In this document: positions 38,197 through 50,843 of the stretch, in pieces
Numbering within the stretch: the stretch's first letter is position 1
Layout: each line of letters starts with the position of its first letter
Assembly: GCA_947172415.1 (NCBI GenBank)
Contig: OX359192.1
Coordinates: forward strand, 4,652,501-4,716,500
Direction: 5' to 3'
DNA length: 64,000 nt
Source: Chondrosia reniformis
Taxonomy: Eukaryota; Porifera; Demospongiae; Chondrillida; Chondrillidae
Notes under the pieces: model-generated
Told to the model about the DNA's origin: nothing
The model's database searches: none
The model's input: the letters and a program-made list of their open reading frames with translations, nothing else
Made by a program: the position numbers and the translations under genes

Positions 38197-41100
38197 CTAG
38201 CCAAATAACACGTGAGCAAATGTTCTGAATAGGAATAAAAACGGAATGGATTTCCAAAGAAGTAGTCCAAATCTCACAAGTGTACCTAGCCAATATCTGA
38301 ATTCATCTGGAATAAAAAAGTTTACATTGGCAAACCAAATAGAGTGTACATTTGTCAATCCACTTGCAACTGTAACCTGAGTGGAAACCTTAATGAAATA
38401 ATTTATCCTACAAAGGCTGGTAGCCTGTGTTGCAGTATCTTTATGTGCTAGCACACGACTGCAGGCATGAAACCTGCCTTCAAAGGAACCAATAGTAGAG
38501 CCATTTATCCTAACACAGTTACATTTTGAACATAGTATACCGATGTCAATTTGGCCTTCAAAAAGTCCACAGGAAATGAAAATTAAAGCTTCTTTGGTAA
38601 CTCTATCTAAAGATGACTCAAAAATAGGTGGTAAAGGAATCACTGAGCTACTTCCTATCTTATCACTGGAAATAGGTTTAAAGCAGACAGAAAGAGAGCC
38701 TTTCAAATTGGTGTAACCCAACAGAGGACCAAAGTCATCTTGGTATTCTTGGGGCAAACTTGAGGTAACAGTAAAATCAAGCATGCAAAATTTTCTCATA
38801 AGTTGGATCTCCACACTTCTGTTATTGGTTGGATATCCACCTAATAAACCATTCATCCTCTCAAAAGCAAATAACCAAAAACTATACACTGGGCCAAAGT
38901 CCCTTATACACTCCTGTAGATGAAGGTGTAAGTGCATATTGGGAGTCAAATACTTAGGGGAGTACAAAGCCTCAGTTTGTATACAAAAATCAGTTAACAA
39001 TTTATGGGCCTCAGCAATTTCATGTGGTTTAATTATTCTAGAGCAAAGTATACTGCATGCCTTTACAAACGTTTGCCAACATTTGTAATCATTAATTGGT
39101 AGAATATGCCTTAAGCAAGGCAGGGAAAACAATAAGACCCAATTTTTCCACTGATCGGCACTTAAGGAAGAAAACCCAGAGGACAGCTTAAATGGTATTC
39201 TTCCAACCTCAGATGGACCAATAAAATTATCTACCTTTTCCTGGATGGATTGGAAATCATTAGGCTTAAGTTTTCCAGTCTCTTTCCAAATTGTCATCAT
39301 ATGCTTTGCAGTTCCTAATAGTAAATTGTGCATGGGGTCGATTATAACCATTCTGGTAGGGTCAAAGTAAGGCAATTCTAAAAGCACTGAATACTTGATC
39401 CCATACTCTTGCTGTATCTTCCTTTGCGCCTGTTGAGAAGTAGCTAAATGCCATTTGTCTGCAAAAGACTGAACAAGTGACAGCTCCCTTTTTGGCCAGT
39501 TTTCAGTGTCAAACCCACCATAATTGGGCTTGTTAATGTCCGCTGCATATGTAAAAGCTTTTAAACATTTGAGGCATCCTCTATGGGCATTAAAATTCAC
39601 CAAACCTGACACTTTCCTAGCCGCAGGGGTATCACATGCAACACACAACAGAACTGCTCTAGCAAGTATTTTCCCACAGTCAGTACTTATTTCTACTCCA
39701 TTGTTCCAAAATGCCTTCAATTCAGCAACTAATGGTTCTAATATGAAGTTTAGGTTAGCAGGTTCTTTTGGACCGGGTATAAGACCAAGCAACAAAATGT
39801 TTTCTGGCTTAAATCTCTCAACCCTGGGTATATTTTGTATAGCCAAATAAATTGCACCCAAAGAATATGGGGTATGATCAAAGGGCTGAAAAAAATCTAA
39901 ATTTAACATAAATGCAAAAGTGTGCACACTACTTAATAAAGGCAAAGACTTATATTCCTGAAATTCCTTCCATATACTTCCATGGTAAACATCAGTGAGG
40001 TCAGGAGTTGGACCAACATTACGCCAATGTTGACACTTTTCCAGCATGCCTTTACGCATCAATATAGCTTCCAAACCTGTTTTAATACTTTTATAACAAT
40101 AAATCATCTTTGGAAAATAAAGAGTTTTACCTGCAGAAGTTCTATAGGATTTAAATAGAGGTTGATTGCAAGGCCTACGTTTGGATGGGTGTGGATGGTG
40201 TGGAAACTTGGCATAGCTACAGTATGCCTGCCTCTTTGAAGAATTTAGTCTTTCACCTAGAAGGTCTTCAGACTTATAAATAGAATTACACTTTTGGCAA
40301 TAAATGTACTTTTGAAAGGTGTCTTTTATATTAGTGGCTTTCTTAACCTGATAAACAGTTCTTGGCAATTTGCCTACAAATTCAGACATAGGTCCATTAG
40401 GAAATCGTTTAAGCATAGCCTCAAAAAATTTCACAATAAACAATAGAAAGATGGTTAGAGTAGCATTTGATAATTTACCTACAGACTGGATAGCTAACAG
40501 GAAGTGGGAATATAGAATAACCAACTTGTTGTGCCCATTGTCAGGACACGGAGATGTTTGCTCTTCATAACAATCATTGATAATGTCTTCAATCTCTTCG
40601 GGGTCAACTAGAAGATTAAGGGATTCACCTTCTTCTTCATTACCACTCATGTCACTATCAGAGTCAACAGCCTATGTTAAATATCAGAAAATGCCATTTC
40701 TCTAACTCATATAATTGACCTGCAGTCATGCACTTCAGTGCACTCACTTCTAAATGCTCATTTCCTCCAACTAAATTCTCCAAAGAAGCATCGATTGGTA
40801 TTCCTTGTTCTTGGACTTCCCTTGGTATGGAGTCCTGCCAACACATATAAAGGCACTATTGGACAACTAAATCCATGATGCATTCAATGCATACAGTACA
40901 GCAGTGCCTTCTACATACTGAAAGTATATGCATGTATACCATAATTGCTTGATCTTCATTGGGGGCTTCTTCAGATGCATGCTCTCCAACTGAATCTGAT
41001 TGACATTCTTCAACTTAATTAAGAGAAGGCATAAAGGGGTACTTTTAAGGTTAATTTTATCTTAATTGTTTAACAAAGTCTATATAAAATCAACATGCAT

Positions 41101-41562
41101 GCAGCCATACCAGTTAATATAGCTCTACAGGATTTATATACATTTTAAAGGGAATATAGGCTATATCAATAATGCATGACTGAATTAATAATTGCATGCA
41201 TATTATATAACACAAATACTTTGAGTTTCTTTCTTGACCATGGTATACAGCTTCTCATACATACAATATAGTAAAATTAGTTTCAACTATGCTCTCATAA
41301 TCTTTGGAATGGTACATCCTTTGACTTTTGAGCGTTTAAATGTACCATCCCAAAGATAAGTTTGACACAGCTATAAGGAATCCTTATTCTATTATGCACT
41401 CATAATATCTACATCCATTAATTACTGTTATGCATATATACCAATACTATTCTGCCAGCAATTCAGTTGCTTGTTGTAAAAAAGCTTCTTATGTCTCCAA
41501 TATGCAGTTTTGGATAAGTTGGTATTACAATGAGGGCATACGTATTTGCTTTCACTTTCCAT
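38197..41562 (-). CDS. CACTA (EnSpm)-like transposase, four-exon model, about 918 residues
   Basis: Exons (descending): 41562-41442, 41013-40940, 40834-40748, 40671-38197. All introns have GT/AG borders and the frame is continuous. Exon 1 encodes a zinc-finger start, YVCPHCNTNLSKTAYWRH. Exons 2-3 are acidic (EECQSDSVGEHASEE). Exon 4 carries the transposase: paired cysteines (CQKCNS; CLKCLK), then DPMHNLLLGTAKHM (about 39300-39345) and HLHLHLQECIRDFGPVYSFW followed by FERMNGLLGG (38850-38950). These are hallmarks of TNP2-type CACTA transposases and their DUF4218-like end. It cuts and moves the element's ends in the nucleus. A 3' alternative splice into 38203-38085 is possible. The long exon is free of stops, unlike all neighbours, which suggests recent activity. 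Confidence 0.8.
41301..41357 (-). repeat. Miniature Penelope-end insertion inside transposase intron 1
   Basis: About 57 bp. On the minus strand it reads aaacgctcaaaagtcaaagg and then atgtaccattccaaag, the same terminal segment as the Penelope element ending at 23945. Arms 41302-41317 and 41340-41355 are inverted repeats (15 of 16 match). It therefore looks like two Penelope termini joined head to head with everything between lost. Confidence 0.65.
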
Positions 41563-41869
41563 GACAAAATGAAGAGAAATGAGAGCTGATTGAGCTTGCA
41601 GGGCTTATATTCTTTTCTGCTGGTAAAACATGTGCATGCTGCTAAATATCATGAGATTAAAGTCACCTGATTTACAAAGCTAGATTTGATTGGTCCTTTA
41701 TATATGGACAAGGAAGAAAGTAAGCTGATTGGCTATTTAAATATGGTCATAAAACCTGCTTCCTGTATAGGAGGTCCAAAAATTCCAATGAATTTCATTA
41801 ATTTTGGAGGGATTTATTCTGGCTCGGGAAGTGTTTGCAATTGTGCATTAGATTTGAATCTTAAAAGAA
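41563..41869. promoter_or_regulatory. Divergent promoter region of the CACTA-like element
   Basis: A 307-bp interval between the two predicted divergent start codons (41562 minus, 41870 plus). It should contain both promoters. It has TATA-like runs (tttatatatgg near 41697, atttaaatatgg near 41733). The 63-codon open frame at 41686 crosses it and is probably not translated. Confidence 0.45.
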
Positions 41870-43440
41870 ATGACTAACTTTAACAGAGATCCAAGATTTG
41901 TCTTCACAGATCCTGCTAGAGGTTTGCTCTACTATAGGTGTAATCATGAGTTTCATGTATTGCAGATTAACTAATACATGCAAACATATACATACCTAAT
42001 TGCAGTTTTAGAGGAACTCACAGATTCAGAAGACGATGCAGGAAGCCTTAGCCAAGGACAGAGTAGCAACTATAACTTGGAAGAACCTGCTCCATACTTT
42101 GGAGGAATGACAACAACAGGTATATAAACTTCATTAAAACTATATACATTGTCCAGTCCACAATTAAAAATTGTTTGTTTAAACAGTTTTAAGACAACTG
42201 AATTCAACTGTCACAGCCATTAAGTCAAAACTTTGTAGCTTAGAGATGGCAAATGAGACTCTAACCAATCGGTTTGAAAGATTAGAGCAGGAACAACAAT
42301 TGCCAACACCCCCTTCTTCTTCTTCAAGTTCTCCTGTGACAAATCAGTCAAGTTCTATTTTACTGACATCTCCAAAGATCACTAGAAGAATCACAGGAAG
42401 AATTTCTGTTAGTGTCATGCATGAATTTAGTTTTTAAGGATATACATTCATTGTACATCAATTTTGGATCATATACAAATTAAAATTATTTTCTAAATGC
42501 ACATGTACATTGTAAATTCATCAACAGCAAGCTATACAGAGAGTGCATTCAAACTTGCCAGATGAGAAAAAATTTGATTTAAACAAAAGGTAAAATCTTA
42601 CATATCTGTACTATAGCTGCACTGCTTATAGTTCAAATTTTTATTGTATACCTCCTTTTAAGCCTACTGAGTCCAGAAAACCAACAAACAAGAAAAAACA
42701 TTTTAGATGAGGTTCATTTACATATGCCCGAAGAAAGAAATGAACTTTTAATGTGTAAGTAAATGCAACTTATCCCATGCAAACTGCACAGTATAGCTCT
42801 ATATGACTATTTAGTGGGAACTAAGCGCTTATTTAAAAATCTTAAAAGAAAGAGAAGATTTGCTATTCTAACTGATGAACAGAACACCTCAAGAAAGTTA
42901 ACATCAAGAAAAAGACAGAGAAGAATTAGGGTGAACTATTTATAGACAGCTTAACTCAGTCAGTCTGACCTTATGTTATCAAATGTTTCATAGAAATATG
43001 AGAACAGAGCATCACAAGCCAAATCCCATCAAGGAGAAATGTTTAGGGACATCACAGTTGACCATATGACAGAAGAGTCAGAAACTGAAGACCCTGTAAC
43101 AAGAAAAACAAAGATAGTATTACACAAACTTCCATGGCGATCAAATGGTAAAACATGACCATGCATGCATGTGTAAACTATATACACATAAATGTCATAT
43201 ACAATTCCACAGAAGCAACTGAACTATTGCATACTCTAGACAGAAAATATGAAGAGACCCTAACCAATAAACCTTACAGAACTTCTAAGCTTGATAGGAT
43301 TGATGGAGCACCATCAGCTAGAATGCCACCGAGGGGAACTGCTTCTTGGATCATTAGTAGCACCTGGCAAGGTATAAATTGATTTTATTTGATTAGTAAA
43401 ACTGTATGGAACCTTAAATTACTGTTCTGCAGAAACATGA
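41870..43440 (+). CDS. Second protein of the CACTA-like element, coiled-coil and basic, nine-exon model, about 331 residues
   Basis: Exons: 41870-41921, 42006-42119, 42187-42407, 42528-42589, 42663-42754, 42797-42930, 42994-43147, 43213-43371, 43433-43440. Phases agree at every junction and the total is a whole number of codons. The first donor (AGAG|GTTTGC) and the donor at 42930 (GTGAAC) are weak. The protein is acidic at first (LEELTDSEDDAG), then has a heptad-like segment (LRQLNSTVTAIKSKLCSLEM and NRFERLEQEQQ), a serine/proline run and a strongly basic region (KRLFKNLKRKRR, SRKRQRR). It ends in YRTSKLDRIDGAPSARMPPR. I do not recognise a named domain. By position and character it could be a TNPA-like DNA-binding partner of the transposase, divergently transcribed. 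If 42930 is not spliced, translation stops at 42945. Confidence 0.6.
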
Positions 43441-43996
43441 ATGGCACTAAGCTGTGATCCTACTGCACAAATGACTGCAAGCACAGGAGAGTGATCTAAC
43501 TTTAAACTTTAACAACATAAGTTTCACCTTTATATACGTTACAACTACATCCCAAATATATGTACACTTACTTGAATTTGTATTCACATTTTTGTTAATT
43601 CTCCAACTACTTTATCGATGTAGCCATTTTAATTTAACTTTGCGCAATACATATAAATGATTAAAGGATAAGGTCATGATCATGCAAAAAAGGTCATTCA
43701 TTTATTGAATTAGTACTAATGATATTCATAACTTTCACACCTCACCAGCCAAAACAGGCCTACTTAAAATGATATTCATAGAATCAATATTATTCATAAT
43801 CTAAAATAACAAACTATAAAAACTTTGCTTCTGACAATGTATACATTGCCAACTTCAGCAAACTCTAAGCAAATTCGTTCGTTTGCTCAAGTTTGCATTG
43901 TATGTAAACTTAAGGTTTGCTGAAGTGTAAACTAATGGCTTTGCTAGCAAAACAACTAAGTTTGCACAACTGTAAACTGCCCTTATTCTTGCAGTG
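43441..43996. mobile_element. Right end of the CACTA-like transposon
   Basis: A non-coding subterminal region ending at 43996. On the minus strand the end reads CACTGCAAGAATAAGGGC, a CACTG-type terminus usual for animal EnSpm/CACTA elements. The inner 150 bp are crowded with gcaaac/gtttgc words in both orientations, including an 11-bp inverted pair (43853-43863 and 43915-43925), like CACTA subterminal repeats that bind transposase. Minus satellite follows directly. I found no matching CACTG end on the left between 35834 and 38196. Confidence 0.65.
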
Positions 43997-46352
43997 AAAG
44001 TAGTTCAAACACCTACTACATACAACTAGTACAAGCAAATAGTAATGAGTACATTCAAGGAGTACATAAAACTATTAACGAGTGATTACAACGTGTACAT
44101 CCAACTAGTACATACAACTAATACATACAACTAGTACATACAACTGGTACATACAACTAGTACATTCAACTAGTACATACAACTAGTACTACAGCTACTA
44201 CATAGAATTGTCGAATTCAACTAGTAAATACAAAGAGTACATGCAACTAGTCCATATAACCAGTACAAATAACTAGTATGTACAACTAGAACCTACAACT
44301 AGTAAATATAACTAATAATACTACATACAACTAGTACATACACCTAGTACATACTACTAGTTCATACAACTACTACATAGAACTAGTACATACCACTAGT
44401 ATATAAAATTACTACTTCAACGACTACATTCAACTAGTACACAAAACCAGGACATTCAATTAGTGCATTTGACCACAATATATGACTAATGCTTACAACT
44501 TGAACATACAACTAGTACATACAAATAGTAACTAGTACATTCAACTAGAACATACAACTACTACATACAACTAGTACATGCAACTAATACACACAACTAG
44601 TTAATACAACTAGTTCTTGCAACTAGTATATACAACTAGTACCTACACGTAGTAAATATAAATAGCCCTAGTACATAAAGTAGTTCGTTCTAACAACTAC
44701 TACATAAAACTAGTACATACAACTAGTACCTACAGGTAGTTAATATAACGAGTCCCAGTACATAAAGTTGTTCAATCAACTACTACATACAGCTAGTACA
44801 AGCAAATAGTAATGAGTACATACAAGGAGTACATTCAACTAGTACATACAACTAGTAGTACAGCTACTACATAGAACTGGGGAATACAACTAGTATATAC
44901 AAAGAGTACATACAACTAGTCCATATAACCAGTACAAATAACTAGTATGTACAACTAGAACCTACAAATAGTAAATATAACTAATAATACTACATACAAC
45001 TAGTACATACAACTAGTACAAACTACTAGCATTGTACAAATAGTAAATATAACTTGTACTAGTACATACTACTAGCTCATACAACAAGTACATAGAACTA
45101 GTACATACAACTAGTATAAAATATTACTGCTTTAACTACTACGTACAAGTAGTACACACAACCAGGACATACAACTAGTACATACAAATAGTAACTTGTA
45201 TCATACAACTAGTGTGTACAAACAGTACCAACACCTAGGAAATAAAACTACTACTACACAACAACAACTACATACAACTAGTACATACATCTAGTACATA
45301 CAACTAGTCCATACAACTAGTACAAACAACTAGTACATATATCTGGTACATACAACTAGTCCAGACAATTAGTACACACAGCTAGTACATACAACTAGCA
45401 CATACAATCAGACCATACAACTATTAACTAGTACATACAACTAGTACACACAACTAATACATATAACTAGTATATACAACTAGTACATACAACTAGTAAT
45501 GTGTACATGAAGCTGGTACATCCAACTAGCACATACAAGTAGTACATACAACTAGTCTATACATCCAGCACATACAACTATTCAATACAACTAGTACTAC
45601 AAGTAGTACATAGAACTAATGCATAGAATTAGTTCATACAACTACTACATACAACTAGTACCAAAAATAGAACATACAACTAGTCCATACAACTAGTACA
45701 TACAACTAGTACATACAACTAGTACATACTGCTAGTACATGCAACTAGTACATACAACTAGTAAATATAAATATTATATACGATTCGTTTATACAACTGG
45801 TACCTACGACTAGTAAAATAACTAGTGCAAAAAACTAGTAGAAGAACTAGTACATAAAACTAGTACATACAAATAGTACATAAACCTATTACACACAACT
45901 AGCCATACAACCAGTACATACACAAGTAATTACAACTAGCACACACAACTAGTGCATACAACTTCTACATAAGTAGTATGTAGTATTAGTACATATACCT
46001 AGTACATAAAACTATTACATGAAACTATTAAATATAACTAGTACATACAACTAGTACATAAAACTATTACATACAACTACTACATATAACTAGTACCTAC
46101 AACTAGTACATTAAAGTAGAACTACAACTAGTACATACAGCTAGTACAAACAACTAGTACATATATCTACTATATACAACTAGTACACACAACTAGTACG
46201 TACAACTAGTTTAAACTAACTAGTACATGGAAATAGTACATACAACTAGTACATACCACTAGCACATTAAATTAGTACTACAACTAGTACGTAGAAATGG
46301 TACGTATAGAACTGGTACATACAAATAGTGTAATCAACTAGTACATAAAACT
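43997..46352 (-). repeat. 13-bp satellite array, minus orientation
   Basis: Resumes after the transposon block in the same orientation as before it (31912-34705), as expected if the block was inserted into one continuous array. A local duplication of the attcaaggagtacat and ctactacataga words occurs at about 44040-44340 and 44800-45010. No gene is seen. Confidence 0.9.
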
Positions 46353-46405
46353 TGTACATTAGACGTATATAGTATATTGACATAGTACACACATGCAGTA
46401 TGTAC
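46353..46405 (+). repeat. J1 junction module, copy 2
   Basis: Minus-to-plus turn of the satellite. It contains tacattagac, tatatagtatattgacatag and then acacatgcagtatg. It is homologous to 14842-14900 (inverted), 57934-57995 and 63417-63460. The left flank (acaaatagtgtaatcaac) also matches the left flank at 57903-57920. Confidence 0.8.
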
Positions 46406-46934
46406 TAGTTGTTTGTCCTAGTTGTAGTACTAGTTGTTTGTACTAGTTTTATGTAATAGTTGTATGTCCTAGTTGTAGTACTAGTTGTTTATATTAGTTG
46501 TATGTATTAGTTTTATGCACTAATTGTATGCACTAGTTCTATGTAGTAGTTGTAGTTCCAGTTTAATGTACTATTTGTATATACTAGTTGGATCTACTAA
46601 TACTAGTAATATTTACTAATTGTAAGTACTAGTTGTATGTACTAGTTGAATGTACTAGTTGTCTGTATTAGTTGTATATCCTAGTTCTATGTACTAATTG
46701 TTTGTACTAGTTGTATATACTAATTTTATATACTAGTTGTCTGTACTACTTGTATGTATATGTTACTAGTTGTATGTACTAGTTCTATGTACTAGTTGTA
46801 TGTTCTAATACAAGTTATATTTAATAGTTGTAGGTACTTGTTGCATGCACTGGTTTTTTGTATATACTAGTACTATATAGTAACATTTACTGATTGTAGG
46901 CACTAGTTGTATGTACTAGTTGTATGTACTATGT
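46406..46934 (+). repeat. 13-bp satellite, plus orientation
   Basis: Satellite between J1 and the 3'-truncated retrotransposon copy. It includes the gtcctagttgtagtactag word that also follows J1 elsewhere. Confidence 0.9.
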
Positions 46935-48106
46935 CGTGGGAATTGGAGGCTGTGGTTCCAAGCTGACAAGAGGATGGGTATTGTCCAGTTCAACCCCCCA
47001 ACGGAGCAGGGTGCTTAACCCTTCATGTGGCATCCTGTGGCTAAATCAGCCTCCCTGCCAGTATGGGCTAACCCCCGTCTGGCAGTTTCACTGGGTTACG
47101 TTACGTCATGACAATGAAAATTTTCAAGACAGGCTGTGGCCTAGGTGCACCAGTGGTGAAGAAAACCCTGGGTCAACCAGAATAGGTGATTCCACTGGTG
47201 CCTCACAGGTAGATGTACCTGAATGTAATAACCCTTCTTCGGTCCCCGTGACGGGCCAACCAGCCCTCTGGACCAAGGAAATGGTTAGGGCACTAATTGA
47301 TTGCTTTGAGCGATCTGAACCCAAAGGAGGTGGCTATCAAAAGCGTTTAGAGCGGGAATGGCTGAGCAAATACCCACATTTGCCTCAGACCGGTTGAACC
47401 CTTGCCTTCCAAGCCAAAAGGAGCTTGGTAGGAGACAGAGTACTGCAAGTAACGGGTAGCTGAGATTTAGATTTGGTTAATGATGCACCGCAAGGTGCCT
47501 CTAGAAGGAGAAGGATCCAAGGGGTGATCTGGAAGCTTCAGAGGGATAATATCCTCATGGAGCTCTACCGAGAAAGTAAGCCCATGGAAAAGGGGTATGC
47601 CGAGAGGTTGTACCAGGCTTGGAATGCTAAAATGCCAGACTATAAAACCACAAAGGTAGCGCTAACTACGAGAATTAGTAGAATCCGAAGAGGTCAAGGT
47701 CTCTCGAGACTAAACCTTGTGGAACCTGACTCTTGTGGTTTAGCCACCCTAACTGAGACTGTGGAGGAAGGTGTGGGAGCCCAGGGGCAAGGGGAGCTTC
47801 ACCAAGTTCAGGCTGTGACTGAACAAAATGGTGAGCTGCCTGTAGCCCCTGTTGAAACTCCTGCAAATGATCATCCTAGTCCCAGGACAAGTGGCAATGA
47901 TCAACTGATGCAACTTTTAGGCAAAGCAAAAGATGCCTGTCTCTGAAAGAAACCTGGAGATTTCTCTGATAGAAAACCCTGGGGGGCAGTGCAGTTCAAC
48001 CATGTTGATATGGCACTGCTTCAGGAGGCCAATGATTGGGTGGAGAAAGAGTGGCAGGAAGGCCCTAGGTCGGCCTAGCACCTGAACTGCCTAGTCTACT
48101 CTGTTG
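46935..48106 (+). mobile_element. 3'-truncated R4/NeSL-like retrotransposon (5' part only)
   Basis: Homologous to 50844-52015. Both copies begin at the same base (tgggaattggaggctgtgg), supporting a true 5' end there. This copy stops at about 48106 (ctctgttgctat) and runs into satellite. Loss of the 3' end is atypical for target-primed retrotransposition and more likely reflects later deletion or recombination within the array. Confidence 0.8.
47108..47946 (+). pseudogene. N-terminal ORF of R4/NeSL-like element with two related Myb-like segments
   Basis: Frame in two pieces, separated by a TGA at 47395-47397 and a TGA at 47461-47463. Piece 1 ends with LWTKEMVRALIDCFERSEPK followed by GGGYQKRLEREWLSKYPHLP. 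Piece 2 (from 47473) has VIWKLQRDNILMELYRESKP and then EKGYAERLYQAWNAKMP. The two segments align (W...L...Y/F.RS/ES-P...GY..RL...W...P), so they are tandem copies of one domain, resembling Myb/SANT-like DNA-binding modules found at the N-terminus of site-seeking LINEs. A proline/acidic tail follows to 47946. The copy is broken by stops. Confidence 0.65.
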
Positions 48107-50843
48107 CTATTAATTGAACGCACTAACTGTATGTACAAGTTGTAAGTACTAGTTACAATTTGTATTTACTAGTTGTATGTTCTAGTTGTATGCATTAGTT
48201 ATATATTATAGTCATATGTTCTAGTTGTATGTCCTAGTTGTGTGTACTAGTTGTATGTAGTAGTTGAAGTAGTAATTTTATATACTAGTTGTATGTACTA
48301 GTTCTATTTACTAGTTGTATAAACTAGTAGTATGTGCTAAGTGTATCAACTAGATGTATGTACTAGTTCTAGTTATATTTACTAGTTGTAAAATGCTAGT
48401 AGTATGTACTAGTTGTATGTACTAGTTGTATGTAGTAGTATTAGTTATATTTACTAGTTGTAGGTTCTAGTTGTACCTACTAGTTATTTGTAGTGGTTGT
48501 ATGGACTATTTGTATGTACTCTTTGTATTTACTAGTTGTATGCAGCAGTTCTATGTAGTAGCTGTAGTGCTAGTTGTATGTACTAGTTGAATGTACTAGT
48601 TGTATGTATTAGTTATATGTACTATTTGCATGTATAGTTGTATGAACTAATTGTATGTAATAGAACTTGTTATATTTATATATTAGTTGTATGTACTAGC
48701 TGTTGATACTGGTTGTATGTGCTAGTTTCTAGTTGAATGCACTAGTTGTGTGTTCTAGGTGTGTGTACTGGTTATATTAACTAGTTTTATGTACTAGTTG
48801 TATGTACTCTTTGCATTTACTAGTTGTATGCACCAGTTCTCTGTATTAGCTGTAGCACTAGTTGAATGTACTTGTTGCATGTAGTAGTTGTATGTACTAG
48901 TTGTATGCAAAAGTAGTAGGTATTAGTTGCATGTACTAGTTGCATGTATAAGTTGTAAGTACTACTTGTATGTACTAGTTGTATGTACTAGAACTACATA
49001 TATTTACTAGTTGAATGTACTATATATATAGTTGTGTGGACTAGTACTTATTATGTTTACTAGTTGTACATAAGAGTTGTATGTATTAGTTGTTTGGACT
49101 AGTTGTGTATACTAGTTGAATGTAGCAGTTAAATGAACTAGTTGTGTGTACTAGTTGTAGATTCTAGTTGTATGTACTATTTGTATGTACTAGTTGTAGG
49201 TAGTAGTTTTATACAAGGGTTGTGTGTACTAGTTGTGTGTTTACTTGTACCAGGTCTATTTGCTAGTTGTATGTAGTAGTTGCAAGTACTAGTAGTATGT
49301 ACTAGTTGTAGGTACTAGTTGTATGTAGTAGTTTCATGTACTAGTTGTATGTACTAGTTGTATGTACTAGTTGTATATTGTAGTTGTATGTTCTAGTTGT
49401 ATGTACTAGTAATAGTTATATTTCCAAGGTGTAGGTACTATTTGTACACACTAGTTGTATGATACTAGTTGTTTGTTTTAGTTGCACGTACTACTTGTAT
49501 GTACAAGTTGTAAGTACTAGTTACTATTTGTGTGTACTAGTTGCATATCCTGCTAGTGTGTACTAGTTGTATTTAGTAGCTGAAGTAGTAATTTTATATA
49601 CTAGTTTTATGTAGTAGTATTAGTTATATTTACTAGTTGTAGGTTCTAGTTGTATATACTAGTTATTTGTGTTGGTTGTATGGACGAATTGTATGTACTC
49701 TTTGAATTTACTAGTTGAATGCACCAGTTCTATGTAGCAGCTTTATTACTATTTGTATGTACTAGTTGAATGTACTTGTTGAATGTACTAGTTGTATGTT
49801 CTGGTTGTATACACTTGTTACTAGTTGTATGTACTCCTTGTATGTACTCATTACTAGTTGCATGAACTGGTTGTATGTAGTAGTTGTTTGAACTACTTTA
49901 TGTACTAGGACTATTTACATATACTACATGTAGGTAGTAGTTGTATGTGATTGTTGTGTGCATTGGTTGCATGTACTAGTTATATGCTGTAGTTGTATGT
50001 ACTAGTAGTAGTTATCTTGCCTAGGTGTAGGTACTATTTGTACACACTAGTTGTATGATACTAGTTGATTGTATTAGTTGCACGTTCTAGTTGTATGTAC
50101 TAGTTACTATTTGTATGTACTAGTTGTATGTTCTAGTTGTATGCATTAGTGATATGTTATAGTCATATGTTCTAGTTGTATGTCGTGGTTGTGTGTACTA
50201 GTTGTATGTAGTATTTGAAGTAGTAATTTTATATACTAGTTGTATATACTTGTTATATGTACTAGCTGTAAAAACTAGTAGTATGTAGTAGGTGTATGAA
50301 CTAGTTGTATGTACTAGTATTAGTTATATTTACTAGTTGTCAAATGCTAGTAGTATGTACTAGTTGTATGTACCAGTTGTATGTAATAGTATTAGTTATA
50401 TTTACTAGTTGTAGGTTCTAGTTGAACCTACTAGTTATTTGTAATGGTTGTATGTACTAGTTAAATGTACTCTTTGTATTTACAAGTTATATTTGCCAGT
50501 TCTACATAGTAGCTGTAGTACTAATTGTATGTATTACTACGTGTTGGTACTAGTTGTTTGTACTAGATGTATGAACTAGTTGTATGTATAGTTGTATGAA
50601 CTGGTTGTATGTACTAGTACTAGTTATTTTTATAAACTAGTTTTAGCTCCTAGTTGTAGGCACTAGTTGTATGTACTAGTTACCAGTTGTAGGTACTAGT
50701 TTTGTGTACTAGTTAATAGTTGTATGTACTAGTTGTGGGTACTACTTTTATGAACTAGTTGTATGAACAAGTTGTATGTACTAGGACTAGTTAAATGTAG
50801 CAGTTGCATGAACTAGTTGTGTATAGTAGTAGTAAGTAGTAGT
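48107..50843 (+). repeat. 13-bp satellite array, plus orientation, with higher-order words
   Basis: A 2.7-kb array. The same ordered series of long words (tactatttgtacacactag; gttatagtcatatg; gaagtagtaattttatat; gttgtaaaatgctagtag; tatttgtagtggttgtatgg; ctctttgtatttactag) repeats with about 0.8-2 kb spacing. The end, agtaagtagtagt (50831-50843), is the candidate target duplication of the next element. No gene is seen. Confidence 0.9.

Noticed and set aside
41686-41877. 63-codon plus-strand frame before the coiled-coil gene
   Set aside because: It ends at 41877 overlapping the chosen start codon in another frame, contains no splice-consistent link, and lies in the presumed promoter.
44000-48500. 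A second long palindrome around J1 at 46.37 kb
   Set aside because: The flanking arrays share general words, but I could not align them base for base in mirror order as in the first palindrome.
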